Part shown: positions 57,351 through 64,000 of the stretch, in pieces | Numbering within the stretch: the first letter of the stretch is position 1 | How the letters are laid out: each line of letters starts with the position of its first letter | The notes under the pieces: generated by a model | Told to the model about the DNA's origin: nothing | The model's database searches: none | Seen by the model: the letters and a program-made list of their open reading frames with translations, nothing else | Virus record (IMG/VR): IMGVR_UViG_3300035703_000034 | Location: 42,381 to 106,380 of that record | DNA length: 64,000 bases | Direction: 5' to 3' (one strand) | From: a virus | Translations under genes and position numbers: made by a program

Positions 57351-57659
57351 ATGACCACCTCGGATGCACTGACGACCCAGGCCGCGCGCGCCGCAGACAA
57401 GACACTTGCGGTGTCGCGCGCGGAAGGCTGGGCGGATCTCGGCGACAATCTCGCCTGCTACCTGCGGGACGGCACCGTTCCGAGCGGCGTCCTGTCCGCC
57501 ATTCTGGCGAACGACCTGCTCAACGCGGTCGCACGAGCCGACCACACCACAATGGCGCACCTGCGGAGCATCGTGCAGACACTCTTCACCTACGTGCCGC
57601 GTGAGGCGTGGGGCTCCGACCAGAAGGTCGACGACTGGCTGCGCCGCTTCAGGCCCTGA
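57351..57659 (+). CDS. Unidentified helical protein
   Basis: 102 aa with AAGGAGG. It resembles its neighbour in length and helical content (AWNDL-like GWADLGDNLACYLRDGTVP). It ends before another terminator. Function unknown. Confidence 0.6.
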   Translation: MTTSDALTTQAARAADKTLAVSRAEGWADLGDNLACYLRDGTVPSGVLSAILANDLLNAVARADHTTMAHLRSIVQTLFTYVPREAWGSDQKVDDWLRRFRP

Positions 57660-57682
57660 CCTTACACCCGTTAACCCCCTGA

Positions 57683-57713
57683 GCCCGTCGCGCTTTTGCG
57701 CGGCGGGCTTTTT
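57683..57713 (+). terminator. Intrinsic terminator before the 587-aa gene
   Basis: GCCCGTCGCGC (57683-57693) pairs with GCGCGGCGGGC (57698-57708) with one G-U, loop TTTT, then TTTTTG. The SD GGAGG begins at 57719. Confidence 0.85.
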
Positions 57714-57732
57714 GCGTTGGAGGACCCTTCGC

Positions 57733-59496
57733 ATGCTGTTGGATCACAACACCACCGAGGTCACCCCCATCCTGGCCGCGCCTGTGATCGAAGACGTGAT
57801 CACCCCGGCCTACCTCAACCTGGACAGCGAGCTCGAGGCGCTCTACGACCTGATGCCGAACCACGTCAACCGGGCCCACCTGACGGCCGTCGTGATGCGC
57901 GGCCTCGAAGCCAAGAAGCACCTCGTGCCGGCGCTGGGACTGGGCCCGGACCACCGCGCCCGGTTCACCATCCCGGCCATCGACGCGGTCACCGCGAACC
58001 CCCGGGCGCGGGCGCTCGCCAACTTCATGCTTTCCGCCGGTCTCGTCAACAACGGTCCTGACGCCTACGCGGCGATTGCTTTGAACGAGATGGCGCTCGA
58101 CGAGAAGCGCACGATGCGTCTCACCAAGTTCTTGACCCGGGCCTTCGCCGACAAGGACAAGGGCGCCGGCCACCGGGAAGCCTGGGAGCAGACGCGGCGC
58201 AGCTACTACAACATCCCGGAAACCGAGACGTTCGAGGCCACGGTCTCGCGGGTCATGGACGAGATGGCCTCCGCGTCGATCGACGTGGTGATCTCGGCCA
58301 ACCCGCTCGACATCCTGCTCGCCAGCGAGCGCTGCGGGTACACCAGCTGCTACCAGTTCAGCGGCTGCCACGCCAACGGCGCGATCGCCTGCGCGATCGA
58401 CAGCTTCACCGTCATCGCGTTCCTGGACTCCTCGCGCTCGAAGGCGTACCCCTTCCACAAGCGCGGCCGGATGTTTGCGTACATCCCGGACTTCAAGCGG
58501 TTCGTCATCGCCAACACCTATGGCAACGTCGCGACCGCCCAGGTCCGCCTCATCAGTGAACGCATCAGCACGGCGCTCGCCCAGCACCTGGCGCTGCCCA
58601 ACACCTGGAAGGCGAAGAGCCGCGACGTCCACGGCGGCGACGACGAGGACGCGACGCTCTACTACCCGGAGGACCTGCTGGAGAACGCGGGCGGTCGTTC
58701 CGTGACCCACACGGCGCACGACCAGTTCCCGGTCTACTTCGACGCGCCGGTCAGCCGCGTGGTGGTGCACAAGAGCGTGCTGACGGAGGGCGCGCCCAAG
58801 GTGCGCGACCACCGTCCGCTGCTCTCGTTCGAGGATGCGATCTGCCTGGTCTGCGGCACGCGCACGTGCCACAACGAGGGGTTGGCGTGCGGGGCGTGCC
58901 GCAGGCCCGCGCACAGCTGCTGCGAGTGCGGCAACGACCTGGACGAGGACTACGTCGAGAACTGGAACGACAACACCTATTGCAGCGGCTGTCTCGGGGA
59001 CGTCACGTTCATCTGCGACTGCTGCGACGAACGGCACTCGAACGAGGCGTCCAACTCGACTGTACGCTCCGGGCTGGTCTGCGACAGCTGTTTCGAGGAC
59101 GACTTCATCCAGTGTGAGGACTGCGAAGAAGGCGATCGCCACGACTACAGCTGCCACATCGCCGGTCACGGCCACGTGTGTCGGAACTGCGCGCACGACT
59201 ACGGCCGTTGCTCGGACTGCGGCGATCGTTACGCCTCGCTGACACCGGTCGGGGCCATCAACGGCGTCACGGGCGACTACAGGCTCTGCGACGGCTGCCG
59301 GGAGCGGCACGCCGACTGCGCAGAGTGCAGCGAGACGTGGGAGGTCGCGCACCTGCAGCACCACGAAGACGACGACGCGCCCATCTGCCCCGACTGCTAC
59401 CGGGACCGCACGGCAACCGACACGACTCCGAACGAGACCCCCGAATCGGCCGCCGACGACGGCGCGGCCGACCCCGACAGCGCCCCTGCGGCGTAG
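57733..59496 (+). CDS. Large protein with Cys-rich zinc-finger tail
   Basis: 587 aa. Residues 1-370 form one domain with ASERCGYTSCYQFSGCHANGA and DSFTVIAFLDSS; this C-x-S-C ... G segment is shared by uncharacterised phage proteins. Residues 375-560 carry about fourteen CxxC-type pairs (CLVC, CGAC, CCEC, CSGC, CDCC, CDSC, CEDC, CRNC, CSDC, CDGC, CAEC, CPDC), suggesting tandem zinc ribbons. The tail is acidic. Perhaps nucleic-acid or protein binding. No catalytic motif is certain. Confidence 0.7.
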   Translation: MLLDHNTTEVTPILAAPVIEDVITPAYLNLDSELEALYDLMPNHVNRAHLTAVVMRGLEAKKHLVPALGLGPDHRARFTIPAIDAVTANPRARALANFMLSAGLVNNGPDAYAAIALNEMALDEKRTMRLTKFLTRAFADKDKGAGHREAWEQTRRSYYNIPETETFEATVSRVMDEMASASIDVVISANPLDILLASERCGYTSCYQFSGCHANGAIACAIDSFTVIAFLDSSRSKAYPFHKRGRMFAYIPDFKRFVIANTYGNVATAQVRLISERISTALAQHLALPNTWKAKSRDVHGGDDEDATLYYPEDLLENAGGRSVTHTAHDQFPVYFDAPVSRVVVHKSVLTEGAPKVRDHRPLLSFEDAICLVCGTRTCHNEGLACGACRRPAHSCCECGNDLDEDYVENWNDNTYCSGCLGDVTFICDCCDERHSNEASNSTVRSGLVCDSCFEDDFIQCEDCEEGDRHDYSCHIAGHGHVCRNCAHDYGRCSDCGDRYASLTPVGAINGVTGDYRLCDGCRERHADCAECSETWEVAHLQHHEDDDAPICPDCYRDRTATDTTPNETPESAADDGAADPDSAPAA

Positions 59497-59509
59497 GAAG
59501 GAGCACACG

Positions 59510-60661
59510 ATGCGTGCCAACCACCCGGTGTGCCAGCTCCTCACGATGGAGCTCGGCGCGGCTTTCGAGCACGTCTTCGACGTGCTCTCCGAGCTCAACT
59601 ACGAGGTCCACACGGACTTCGACCACTACATCTTCGGCGTTCCGGCGGGCGCGGTGAGCCCCGTGATGCTCGTGGCGCACCTCGACACGCTGGTGCCCAA
59701 GGACCGCCAGACGGGCATGCACCTCAAGCCCGTCGAGCTTGTCTTGCAGCATGACGTGCTGACCAACGCCAACGGCGTGCTCGGCGCCGATGACCGTGCC
59801 GGCGTCTACGCCGTGCTCGAGGCGGCTCGGCAGGCCACGGTCAAGCCCCTGGTGCTCTTCACGAACTACGAGGAGGTGGGCGGCCTCGGCGTGAAGCGGT
59901 TCATCGCCGACGAGTTGCTCGTGCCGTACGTCGCGCAGCTCCGGCTCTTCATCGAGCCGGACCGCAAGGGCTTCGACGAGTACGTCTACTACAGCTGGAC
60001 GCTGCCGAGCGAGGTCAGCGCCTTCGTGGAGCGCTTCGGTTTCAACGCGGACCACGGCTCCTACTCCGACGTGAAGGACCTCACGGAGGCGTACCGGGTG
60101 CCGCACGTGAACCTGAGCGTGGGCTACCTCAACCAGCACAGCAAGGACGAGCGGCTGAACCTCACGGCGCTCGACCGCACGGTCGGGTGCCTGGCGGAGA
60201 TGCTCGCGGCCGCGGAGACGCTGCCGCTCACCCGCGTGCCGGACGCCCCGCCGCTGCGGAGCTTCGGCACCGGGCTGCACCAGTTCTACGACTGGGGCGG
60301 CACGGGCACGCGGAAGCGGGGAAAGGCCGCGAGGGTCATCGAAGAAGAGGAGGACGGTTTCGACGACACGTGGCTGATGCAGCGCGACCGGTTCGACGCC
60401 TTTGCCGCCGTCGACCCGCTCGATCACCTGGGTCCCGAAGCCTTCGAGATGGCCTTGTGGCTTTGCGACGACGGGTTCGACGCAGAATGCTTCGCGGAGC
60501 TGAACGACGAGGACGTGCTGCAGGTGTTCTGGAGTGCCACCAGCGACGTCGAGCTCGACCAGCTGGAGGCGGCCGGCCGGCCGCCGCTCTCACCAGCACT
60601 GCTGTCGGCGTTGGGCTTGCTCGTAGACGACGTGGCCGACGAGCCCGCGCGCGTAAAGTGA
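59510..60661 (+). CDS. M20/M28-type metallopeptidase-like protein
   Basis: 383 aa. VAHLDT (His57, Asp59), NGVLGADDRAG (Asp94), NYEEVGGLG (Glu121, Glu122), EPDR (Asp151) and a later YLNQH His follow the dinuclear zinc peptidase pattern of M20/M28/M42. The C-terminal 130 residues (from about 250) are acidic, unlike peptidases, and may be a separate domain. It could hydrolyse small peptides or amides, cytoplasmic. Phage homologs are known but their substrate is not. Confidence 0.75.
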   Translation: MRANHPVCQLLTMELGAAFEHVFDVLSELNYEVHTDFDHYIFGVPAGAVSPVMLVAHLDTLVPKDRQTGMHLKPVELVLQHDVLTNANGVLGADDRAGVYAVLEAARQATVKPLVLFTNYEEVGGLGVKRFIADELLVPYVAQLRLFIEPDRKGFDEYVYYSWTLPSEVSAFVERFGFNADHGSYSDVKDLTEAYRVPHVNLSVGYLNQHSKDERLNLTALDRTVGCLAEMLAAAETLPLTRVPDAPPLRSFGTGLHQFYDWGGTGTRKRGKAARVIEEEEDGFDDTWLMQRDRFDAFAAVDPLDHLGPEAFEMALWLCDDGFDAECFAELNDEDVLQVFWSATSDVELDQLEAAGRPPLSPALLSALGLLVDDVADEPARVK

Positions 60662-60680
60662 ACAGAAAGGGAGGCACACG

Positions 60681-61202
60681 ATGAGCAAACGACTGGAAGC
60701 GCAGCACCAGGCTGAGGTGCTGCGGAAGGCGGGGTTCACGGTCGTCCTGGACCCCGTTTATCTCGACCGACTCGACACGGCGACGGACGACTTGGACTTC
60801 GCCGACCTCACCGACCACATTCTGGTGGAGATTGAAAAGGACGGGGCGCGTCTCCAGGCACTCTCGCTGGGCGATCGCCGGGTGGAACTGGTCGACGTCA
60901 CGCCCGGCTGCGAACATGTTGTCGTGGCGAGGTGGTGCAATCAGCGACTTCCAGAGGCCGTTCTTCTCCTGCTGCGGCAGTTCGGAGACGGCCAGGGCTT
61001 CGAGTTCGCCGGACGGGTGTACGAGGTTTGCGTTCACAACAACGGGCGGTTCGAGGACTTCGTGCGGCTTCCGGGCGAACCGTGGTCGTCGATCGGGGTG
61101 TACTTCAGCGTGCCGCTGCCGAACGAACTAGCTGTCACGCTCAACAAGCTCGCAGCGCGGACCCTGACCCGGTCCGCGGCGGATGGAGGAAAAAATGCCT
61201 AA
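60681..61202 (+). CDS. Unidentified protein
   Basis: 173 aa with AAAGGGAGG. Mixed alpha/beta (AEVLRKAGFTVVLDPVYLDRL...DHILVEIEKDGARLQALSLGDRRVELVDVTPG). Overlaps the next gene by 8 nt. No family recognised. Confidence 0.6.
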   Translation: MSKRLEAQHQAEVLRKAGFTVVLDPVYLDRLDTATDDLDFADLTDHILVEIEKDGARLQALSLGDRRVELVDVTPGCEHVVVARWCNQRLPEAVLLLLRQFGDGQGFEFAGRVYEVCVHNNGRFEDFVRLPGEPWSSIGVYFSVPLPNELAVTLNKLAARTLTRSAADGGKNA

Positions 61203-61599
61203 GCGGTTTGAAAACGAACGCTTCTTGTTTGCGTACATGCATCATCTGCTTGGTTCCGCGAGCTCTGCCAGGCTGATTCGACAGCTTGCGGGCAACATGG
61301 CAGAGTACGGCTACATCGAGCGGTGCGACGACGGCAGTTACACGTGGTCCGACTTCGCCGACTGGGGCTGGCTGGTATGGCAAGCGCAGCTGCAGGTGGG
61401 GCGTGCGCACGCGGCGAAACCCCGGTACGAGGTGCGCTTCCCCGTGCGTCACAAAGAGAAGCCGCACAAGGGCTGGCTTCAAACCGCCAGCCTGCATCCG
61501 TCGCTTGATGCCGCGTTCGAGGAGGCGCAGCAGTTGAGTCGTTGGCATGCTTATGTCTGGGACAGACAAGCAGGGTGCCGCGTCGACAGGTGTGCGTGA
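61195..61599 (+). CDS. Unidentified protein
   Basis: 134 aa from ATG with TGGAGGAAAAA. Trp-rich (YTWSDFADWGWLVWQAQLQVG) with a basic middle (RFPVRHKEKPHKGW). No family recognised. A palindromic operator-like site follows. Confidence 0.6.
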   Translation: MPKRFENERFLFAYMHHLLGSASSARLIRQLAGNMAEYGYIERCDDGSYTWSDFADWGWLVWQAQLQVGRAHAAKPRYEVRFPVRHKEKPHKGWLQTASLHPSLDAAFEEAQQLSRWHAYVWDRQAGCRVDRCA

Positions 61600-61614
61600 A
61601 CCCCGTGCCCTCTT

Positions 61615-61632
61615 GGATAATCACTATTATCC
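61615..61632 (+). promoter_or_regulatory. Palindrome GGATAAT-N4-ATTATCC, operator or promoter
   Basis: Perfect 18-bp inverted repeat (loop CACT), 19 nt before the first gene of the Ead-like array, followed by AAAGAAAGGAGC. The same GATAAT-N4-ATTATC core stands at 63779. It may bind a dimeric regulator or be two back-to-back -10-like boxes. Confidence 0.6.
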
Positions 61633-61650
61633 CAAAGAAAGGAGCAAGAT

Positions 61651-61926
61651 GTGCTCGACCTAGAACCCATCAAGAAGAAGCTCGCCGCCAGGGCGTCAGA
61701 CCCCCTGGTGACGTACTGGGACAGCACCCGCCTGGCAAGCCAGACAGACATCGACCACGCGGACATCGCCGAAATGGTGAAGGAGCTGGAAGCCTTGCGG
61801 CTGCGCGCCGAGGGCGAGATGCGTCGCATGTGGGCGTTGGTGGATGCAGCCACCGCCCACCGAGAGGCGTTGAAAGACAACCCGCGGCCCGAAGACCTGG
61901 CGCTGTGGGAGGTGCTCGGTGCTTGA
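61651..61926 (+). CDS. Ead/Ea22-like protein, array member 1
   Basis: 91 aa from GTG (paralogs start MLDL, so GTG 61651 is right). LDLEPIKKKLAAR opens it, the centre has DHADIAEMVKELEALR, and MRRMWALVDAATAHREALKDNPRPEDLALWEVL closes it. The MLDL..IKxRL + DIAALxxEVERLR pattern is that of the Ead/Ea22-like family common in phages. Overlaps member 2 by 8 nt. Confidence 0.65.
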   Translation: MLDLEPIKKKLAARASDPLVTYWDSTRLASQTDIDHADIAEMVKELEALRLRAEGEMRRMWALVDAATAHREALKDNPRPEDLALWEVLGA

Positions 61927-62323
61927 CCTAAAACCCATCCAAGACCGCCTGGCCGGGATCACACCCGGCACGTGGCGGCACGAAACAACGGGTGTCGCGC
62001 ACAGCGGCATCCGAACCGACTACGGCTGGTTGTACGCGAACGACGGCGCGACCGAGGCCGACAACCAGTTTGTCGCCAACGCCCCCGCCGACATTGCTGC
62101 TCTGATGACTGAGGTCGAGCGGCTGAAACGTGCGCTTCGGGAAACCACCGCGTTCAAGCAAAGTTACAACGACCACAACGCGCAGCTGTGGCACGCCATC
62201 TGCAAGCACCGCGACAAGTACCAAGCGGCCTGGGACAAGGTCTACAACGATGGCCGCAAGGTTTCCCGTACCTACCGCATCGCGGCAGCAGATGCAGAGC
62301 TGTGGAGTGTCCTAGATGATTGA
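61919..62323 (+). CDS. Ead/Ea22-like protein, array member 2
   Basis: 134 aa from GTG. IQDRLAGITPGTWRHETTG and NQFVANAPADIAALMTEVERL are the most family-like of the array. The C-terminal half (WHAICKHRDKYQAAWDKVYND) is member-specific. Overlaps the next by 8 nt. Function of the family is unknown. Confidence 0.7.
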   Translation: MLDLKPIQDRLAGITPGTWRHETTGVAHSGIRTDYGWLYANDGATEADNQFVANAPADIAALMTEVERLKRALRETTAFKQSYNDHNAQLWHAICKHRDKYQAAWDKVYNDGRKVSRTYRIAAADAELWSVLDD

Positions 62324-62600
62324 TCTTGAAGCACTGAAAGCCCGGCTGGCGGAGACGCCCCGGCCGTGGTTTTGGACGCCGGACGGCGGCATCGCTGACC
62401 AGCAGTTCGACCTCGGCGAGCTTGTGGCCGAAGTCGAGCGTTTGCGCGCCGAGGTCGCCCATCTTCGGAAGACCCAGGAGATCCGAATGGCGCACATGTG
62501 GCGGGTGCACGAGGCCGTTTCGGCCCACCAGCGGGCGCTGCACGACCGGGCCCGCCCGGAAGACTTGGCAATGTGGGAGGCGACCTACGATGAACCTTGA
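62316..62600 (+). CDS. Ead/Ea22-like protein, array member 3
   Basis: 94 aa. [22 protein letters not shown], then [18 protein letters not shown], then [36 protein letters not shown]. The last 40 residues are nearly the same as in member 7 (63493). Confidence 0.7.
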   Translation: MIDLEALKARLAETPRPWFWTPDGGIADQQFDLGELVAEVERLRAEVAHLRKTQEIRMAHMWRVHEAVSAHQRALHDRARPEDLAMWEATYDEP

Positions 62601-62760
62601 ACCTATTAAAGCCCGGCTGGCGTCTGCTGACCCAAAGGACTGGCGCGCGTATAACGCGCAATGCCAGGCGCTTTTTGTCATGCACCAGCGTCAAGACATG
62701 TTTGCTCTGGTGGCCGAGGTGGAGCGGCTGCGGGCGGATAAGGAGTTCAGTCATGATTGA
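62590..62760 (+). CDS. Ead/Ea22-like protein, short member 4
   Basis: 56 aa, overlapping member 3 by 11 nt. It keeps [13 protein letters not shown] and [18 protein letters not shown] but lacks the C-terminal helix, so it looks like a truncated copy that ends at the start of the pentapeptide gene. Confidence 0.6.
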   Translation: MNLEPIKARLASADPKDWRAYNAQCQALFVMHQRQDMFALVAEVERLRADKEFSHD

Positions 62761-63196
62761 AATCAAGAACAAGGCGGGCGACGTGCTTCACGTCGTCCCT
62801 GGTGACACGCTGACCGAGGCAGACCTGACCGAGGCAAACCTGACCGGAGCAAACCTGGCCGGGGCAAACCTGACTAGGGCAGACCTGTACAGGGCAAACC
62901 TGGCCGGGGCAAACCTGACTAGGGCAGACCTGAACAGGGCAGACCTGACCGGAGCAGACCTGACCGAGGCAAACCTGACCGGAGCAGACCTGGCCGGGGC
63001 AAACCTGACTAGGGCAGACCTGACCGAGGCAGACCTGACTGGGGCAGACCTGACCGAGGCAGACCTGACTAAGGCAAGCGTGTACAAGGCAGACCTGACT
63101 GGGGCAAACCTGACCGGAGCAAACCTGGCCGGGGCAAACCTGACTAGGGCAGACCTGACCGAGGCCATCGGCCTCCCGGAGGTGCTTGATGCTTGA
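62753..63196 (+). CDS. Pentapeptide-repeat protein B
   Basis: 147 aa. The opening [20 protein letters not shown] is homologous to protein A at 38732. Residues 21-140 are about 24 near-perfect A(D/N)LT(E/G/R)-type pentads, coded by almost identical 15-bp units (gcagacctgaccgag and variants), so the tract is recently expanded. Predicted quadrilateral beta helix. It may mimic DNA. It sits inside the Ead-like array and overlaps both neighbours. Confidence 0.8.
   Translation: MIEIKNKAGDVLHVVPGDTLTEADLTEANLTGANLAGANLTRADLYRANLAGANLTRADLNRADLTGADLTEANLTGADLAGANLTRADLTEADLTGADLTEADLTKASVYKADLTGANLTGANLAGANLTRADLTEAIGLPEVLDA
62815..63165 (+). repeat. 15-bp tandem repeats coding pentapeptides
   Basis: About 23 units of 15 bp (GC-A-(A/G)A-CCTG-A/G-C...) in direct tandem array, with larger blocks (for example 30-45 bp) repeated exactly. 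Copy number could change without frameshift. Confidence 0.85.
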
Positions 63197-63500
63197 CCTA
63201 GGCCCCATCAAGGCGCGGCTTAACGGCGTGTCGCGTGGTCTGTCGCTTGGTGATGCTTGGTTTATTGATCCACTTGATCTAAATCACTGCGATGCAAAGT
63301 TCGTGGCTCATTCCGTTTATGACGTTTTGCGGCTGGTGGAAGAGGTGGAGCGGTTACAAAAAGAGTTGCAAGACGCTACGCGTCGGCGTTTCGAGCTTGT
63401 GGTCGCCATTCAAACGCACAAGCACGAGGCACAGGCCGCAACCACCGTGCAAGACCTGGGTCTGGCGACAGCAAAGCTGTGGGAGGTGCTCGATGCTTGA
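63189..63500 (+). CDS. Ead/Ea22-like protein, array member 6
   Basis: 103 aa, starting inside the pentapeptide gene's end. [14 protein letters not shown] opens; [26 protein letters not shown] is the family core; the end [11 protein letters not shown] resembles members 1 and 7. Base composition is lower in GC than the array average. Overlaps the next by 8 nt. Confidence 0.65.
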   Translation: MLDLGPIKARLNGVSRGLSLGDAWFIDPLDLNHCDAKFVAHSVYDVLRLVEEVERLQKELQDATRRRFELVVAIQTHKHEAQAATTVQDLGLATAKLWEVLDA

Positions 63501-63762
63501 CCTTGACCCCATTAAAGGCCGGCTGGCGGCGTCAAGGAGTAGCAGGTTCTTAGACGCCGGCAATCAGGCCCTCATTCACCATGCAAAAGGTGACATCGCC
63601 GCTCTAGTGGCCGAGGTCGAGCGGCTTCGAGCGGCTGAAGAAACAAGAGTCGCCCACATGTGGCGGGTGCATGAGGCCGTTTCGACCCACCAGCAGGCCT
63701 TGAAGGACCAGGCCCGCCCGGAAGACTTGGCACTGTGGGAGGCCACCTACGACGAACGGTGA
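63493..63762 (+). CDS. Ead/Ea22-like protein, array member 7
   Basis: 89 aa. [39 protein letters not shown], then the [20 protein letters not shown] ending shared with member 3. The near-identity of ends implies recent duplication or gene conversion within the array. Confidence 0.7.
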   Translation: MLDLDPIKGRLAASRSSRFLDAGNQALIHHAKGDIAALVAEVERLRAAEETRVAHMWRVHEAVSTHQQALKDQARPEDLALWEATYDER

Positions 63763-63778
63763 CGGCTCAGCCCACCCA

Positions 63779-63794
63779 GATAATTGAAATTATC
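63779..63794 (+). promoter_or_regulatory. Palindrome GATAAT-N4-ATTATC, second copy
   Basis: Perfect 16-bp inverted repeat (loop TGAA), 20 nt before the ATG at 63815, followed by CGCGACGAAAGGAGC. Same layout as the site at 61615, so both probably answer to one factor. Confidence 0.6.
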
Positions 63795-63814
63795 GCGACG
63801 AAAGGAGCGAGACC

Positions 63815-64000
63815 ATGCAACCCACCCACGTCACCAAGTCGGTCCTCGACACCGAGGCCGTTCGGTTGGGCACAGAAGCCCTCCTGCCGCTGGCAGCCAC
63901 GACAGAGCTGCGTCCGCTGCACGACCTGCTGAAGCAGGTCCACGCGCTGGCGGTCGCCCTCGGCGAGCAGAACGACCCTCGGCAGCACTGGCAAGGCGAC
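63815..64000 (+). CDS. Protein truncated by the window end
   Basis: 62 residues visible, from ATG with AAAGGAG. Helical (LDTEAVRLGTEALLPLAATTELRPLHDLLKQVHALAV in part). No family recognised. Confidence 0.55.
   Translation, partial: MQPTHVTKSVLDTEAVRLGTEALLPLAATTELRPLHDLLKQVHALAVALGEQNDPRQHWQGD

Noticed and set aside
61651-63762. CRISPR-like regular repeats
   Set aside because: The repeats are coding paralogs and pentapeptide units, not short palindromic repeats with unique spacers.

Overview
The window is a GC-rich (about two thirds G+C) piece of a large tailed-phage genome with a contractile tail (myovirus morphology). A contractile sheath, tube, spike (gpV type), gp25-like wedge and baseplate-J protein are readable, together with portal, prohead protease and a capsid-like protein. 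No tRNA, rRNA, integrase, terminase or CRISPR was seen. A lipoprotein signal peptide on a phage-borne M48 protease argues for a host with a lipoprotein pathway, most simply a Gram-negative cell. The octamer GCGATCGC (cyanobacterial HIP1) occurs at least 20 times, which weakly suggests a high-GC cyanobacterial host. Host identity is inference only.

Layout. 1-10764 (+): head and neck block, with glycine-zipper virion proteins, a herpes-type prohead protease, three tandem paralogous small proteins, a decoration-like protein and the probable major capsid protein. 10765-14295 (-): two tube-type paralogs and the sheath. 14348-20939 (+): a small gene, a phage sigma factor and long fibre or baseplate proteins. 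20941-31277 (-): portal (far from the capsid gene), unknown virion proteins, a long tape-measure-like protein, two short proteins with HTH (His-Thr-His) tip motifs and the gpV-like spike. 31295-34370 (+): wedge, baseplate J and two small genes.

34371-37100 is the most unusual part. A roughly 570-nt gene-free, hairpin-packed segment ends in an intrinsic terminator and looks like a large ornate noncoding RNA. After it come small genes, each preceded by its own structured leader, including a three-way junction, a 12-bp closed multi-stem and a 92-nt hairpin with 35 uninterrupted base pairs. Downstream, many genes carry the same small device: a GC stem capped by a UNCG-type tetraloop, or an intrinsic terminator, immediately 5' of the Shine-Dalgarno (SD) sequence.

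37100-64000 is the accessory and early region, almost all on +: a polynucleotide-kinase-like P-loop protein, pentapeptide-repeat proteins, a RadC-type JAMM protein, an orphan single-TRD HsdS-like protein, a MoxR AAA+ ATPase / VWA module (RavA-ViaA-like), a MerR-like coiled-coil protein and a divergent replication or regulator-like protein, an M48 lipoprotein protease, a Rad52-like annealing protein, a 587-aa protein with a Cys-rich tail, an M20/M28-type peptidase and a tandem array of Ead/Ea22-like proteins interrupted by a second pentapeptide protein. Many short genes overlap by ATGA-type junctions, indicating translationally coupled operons.
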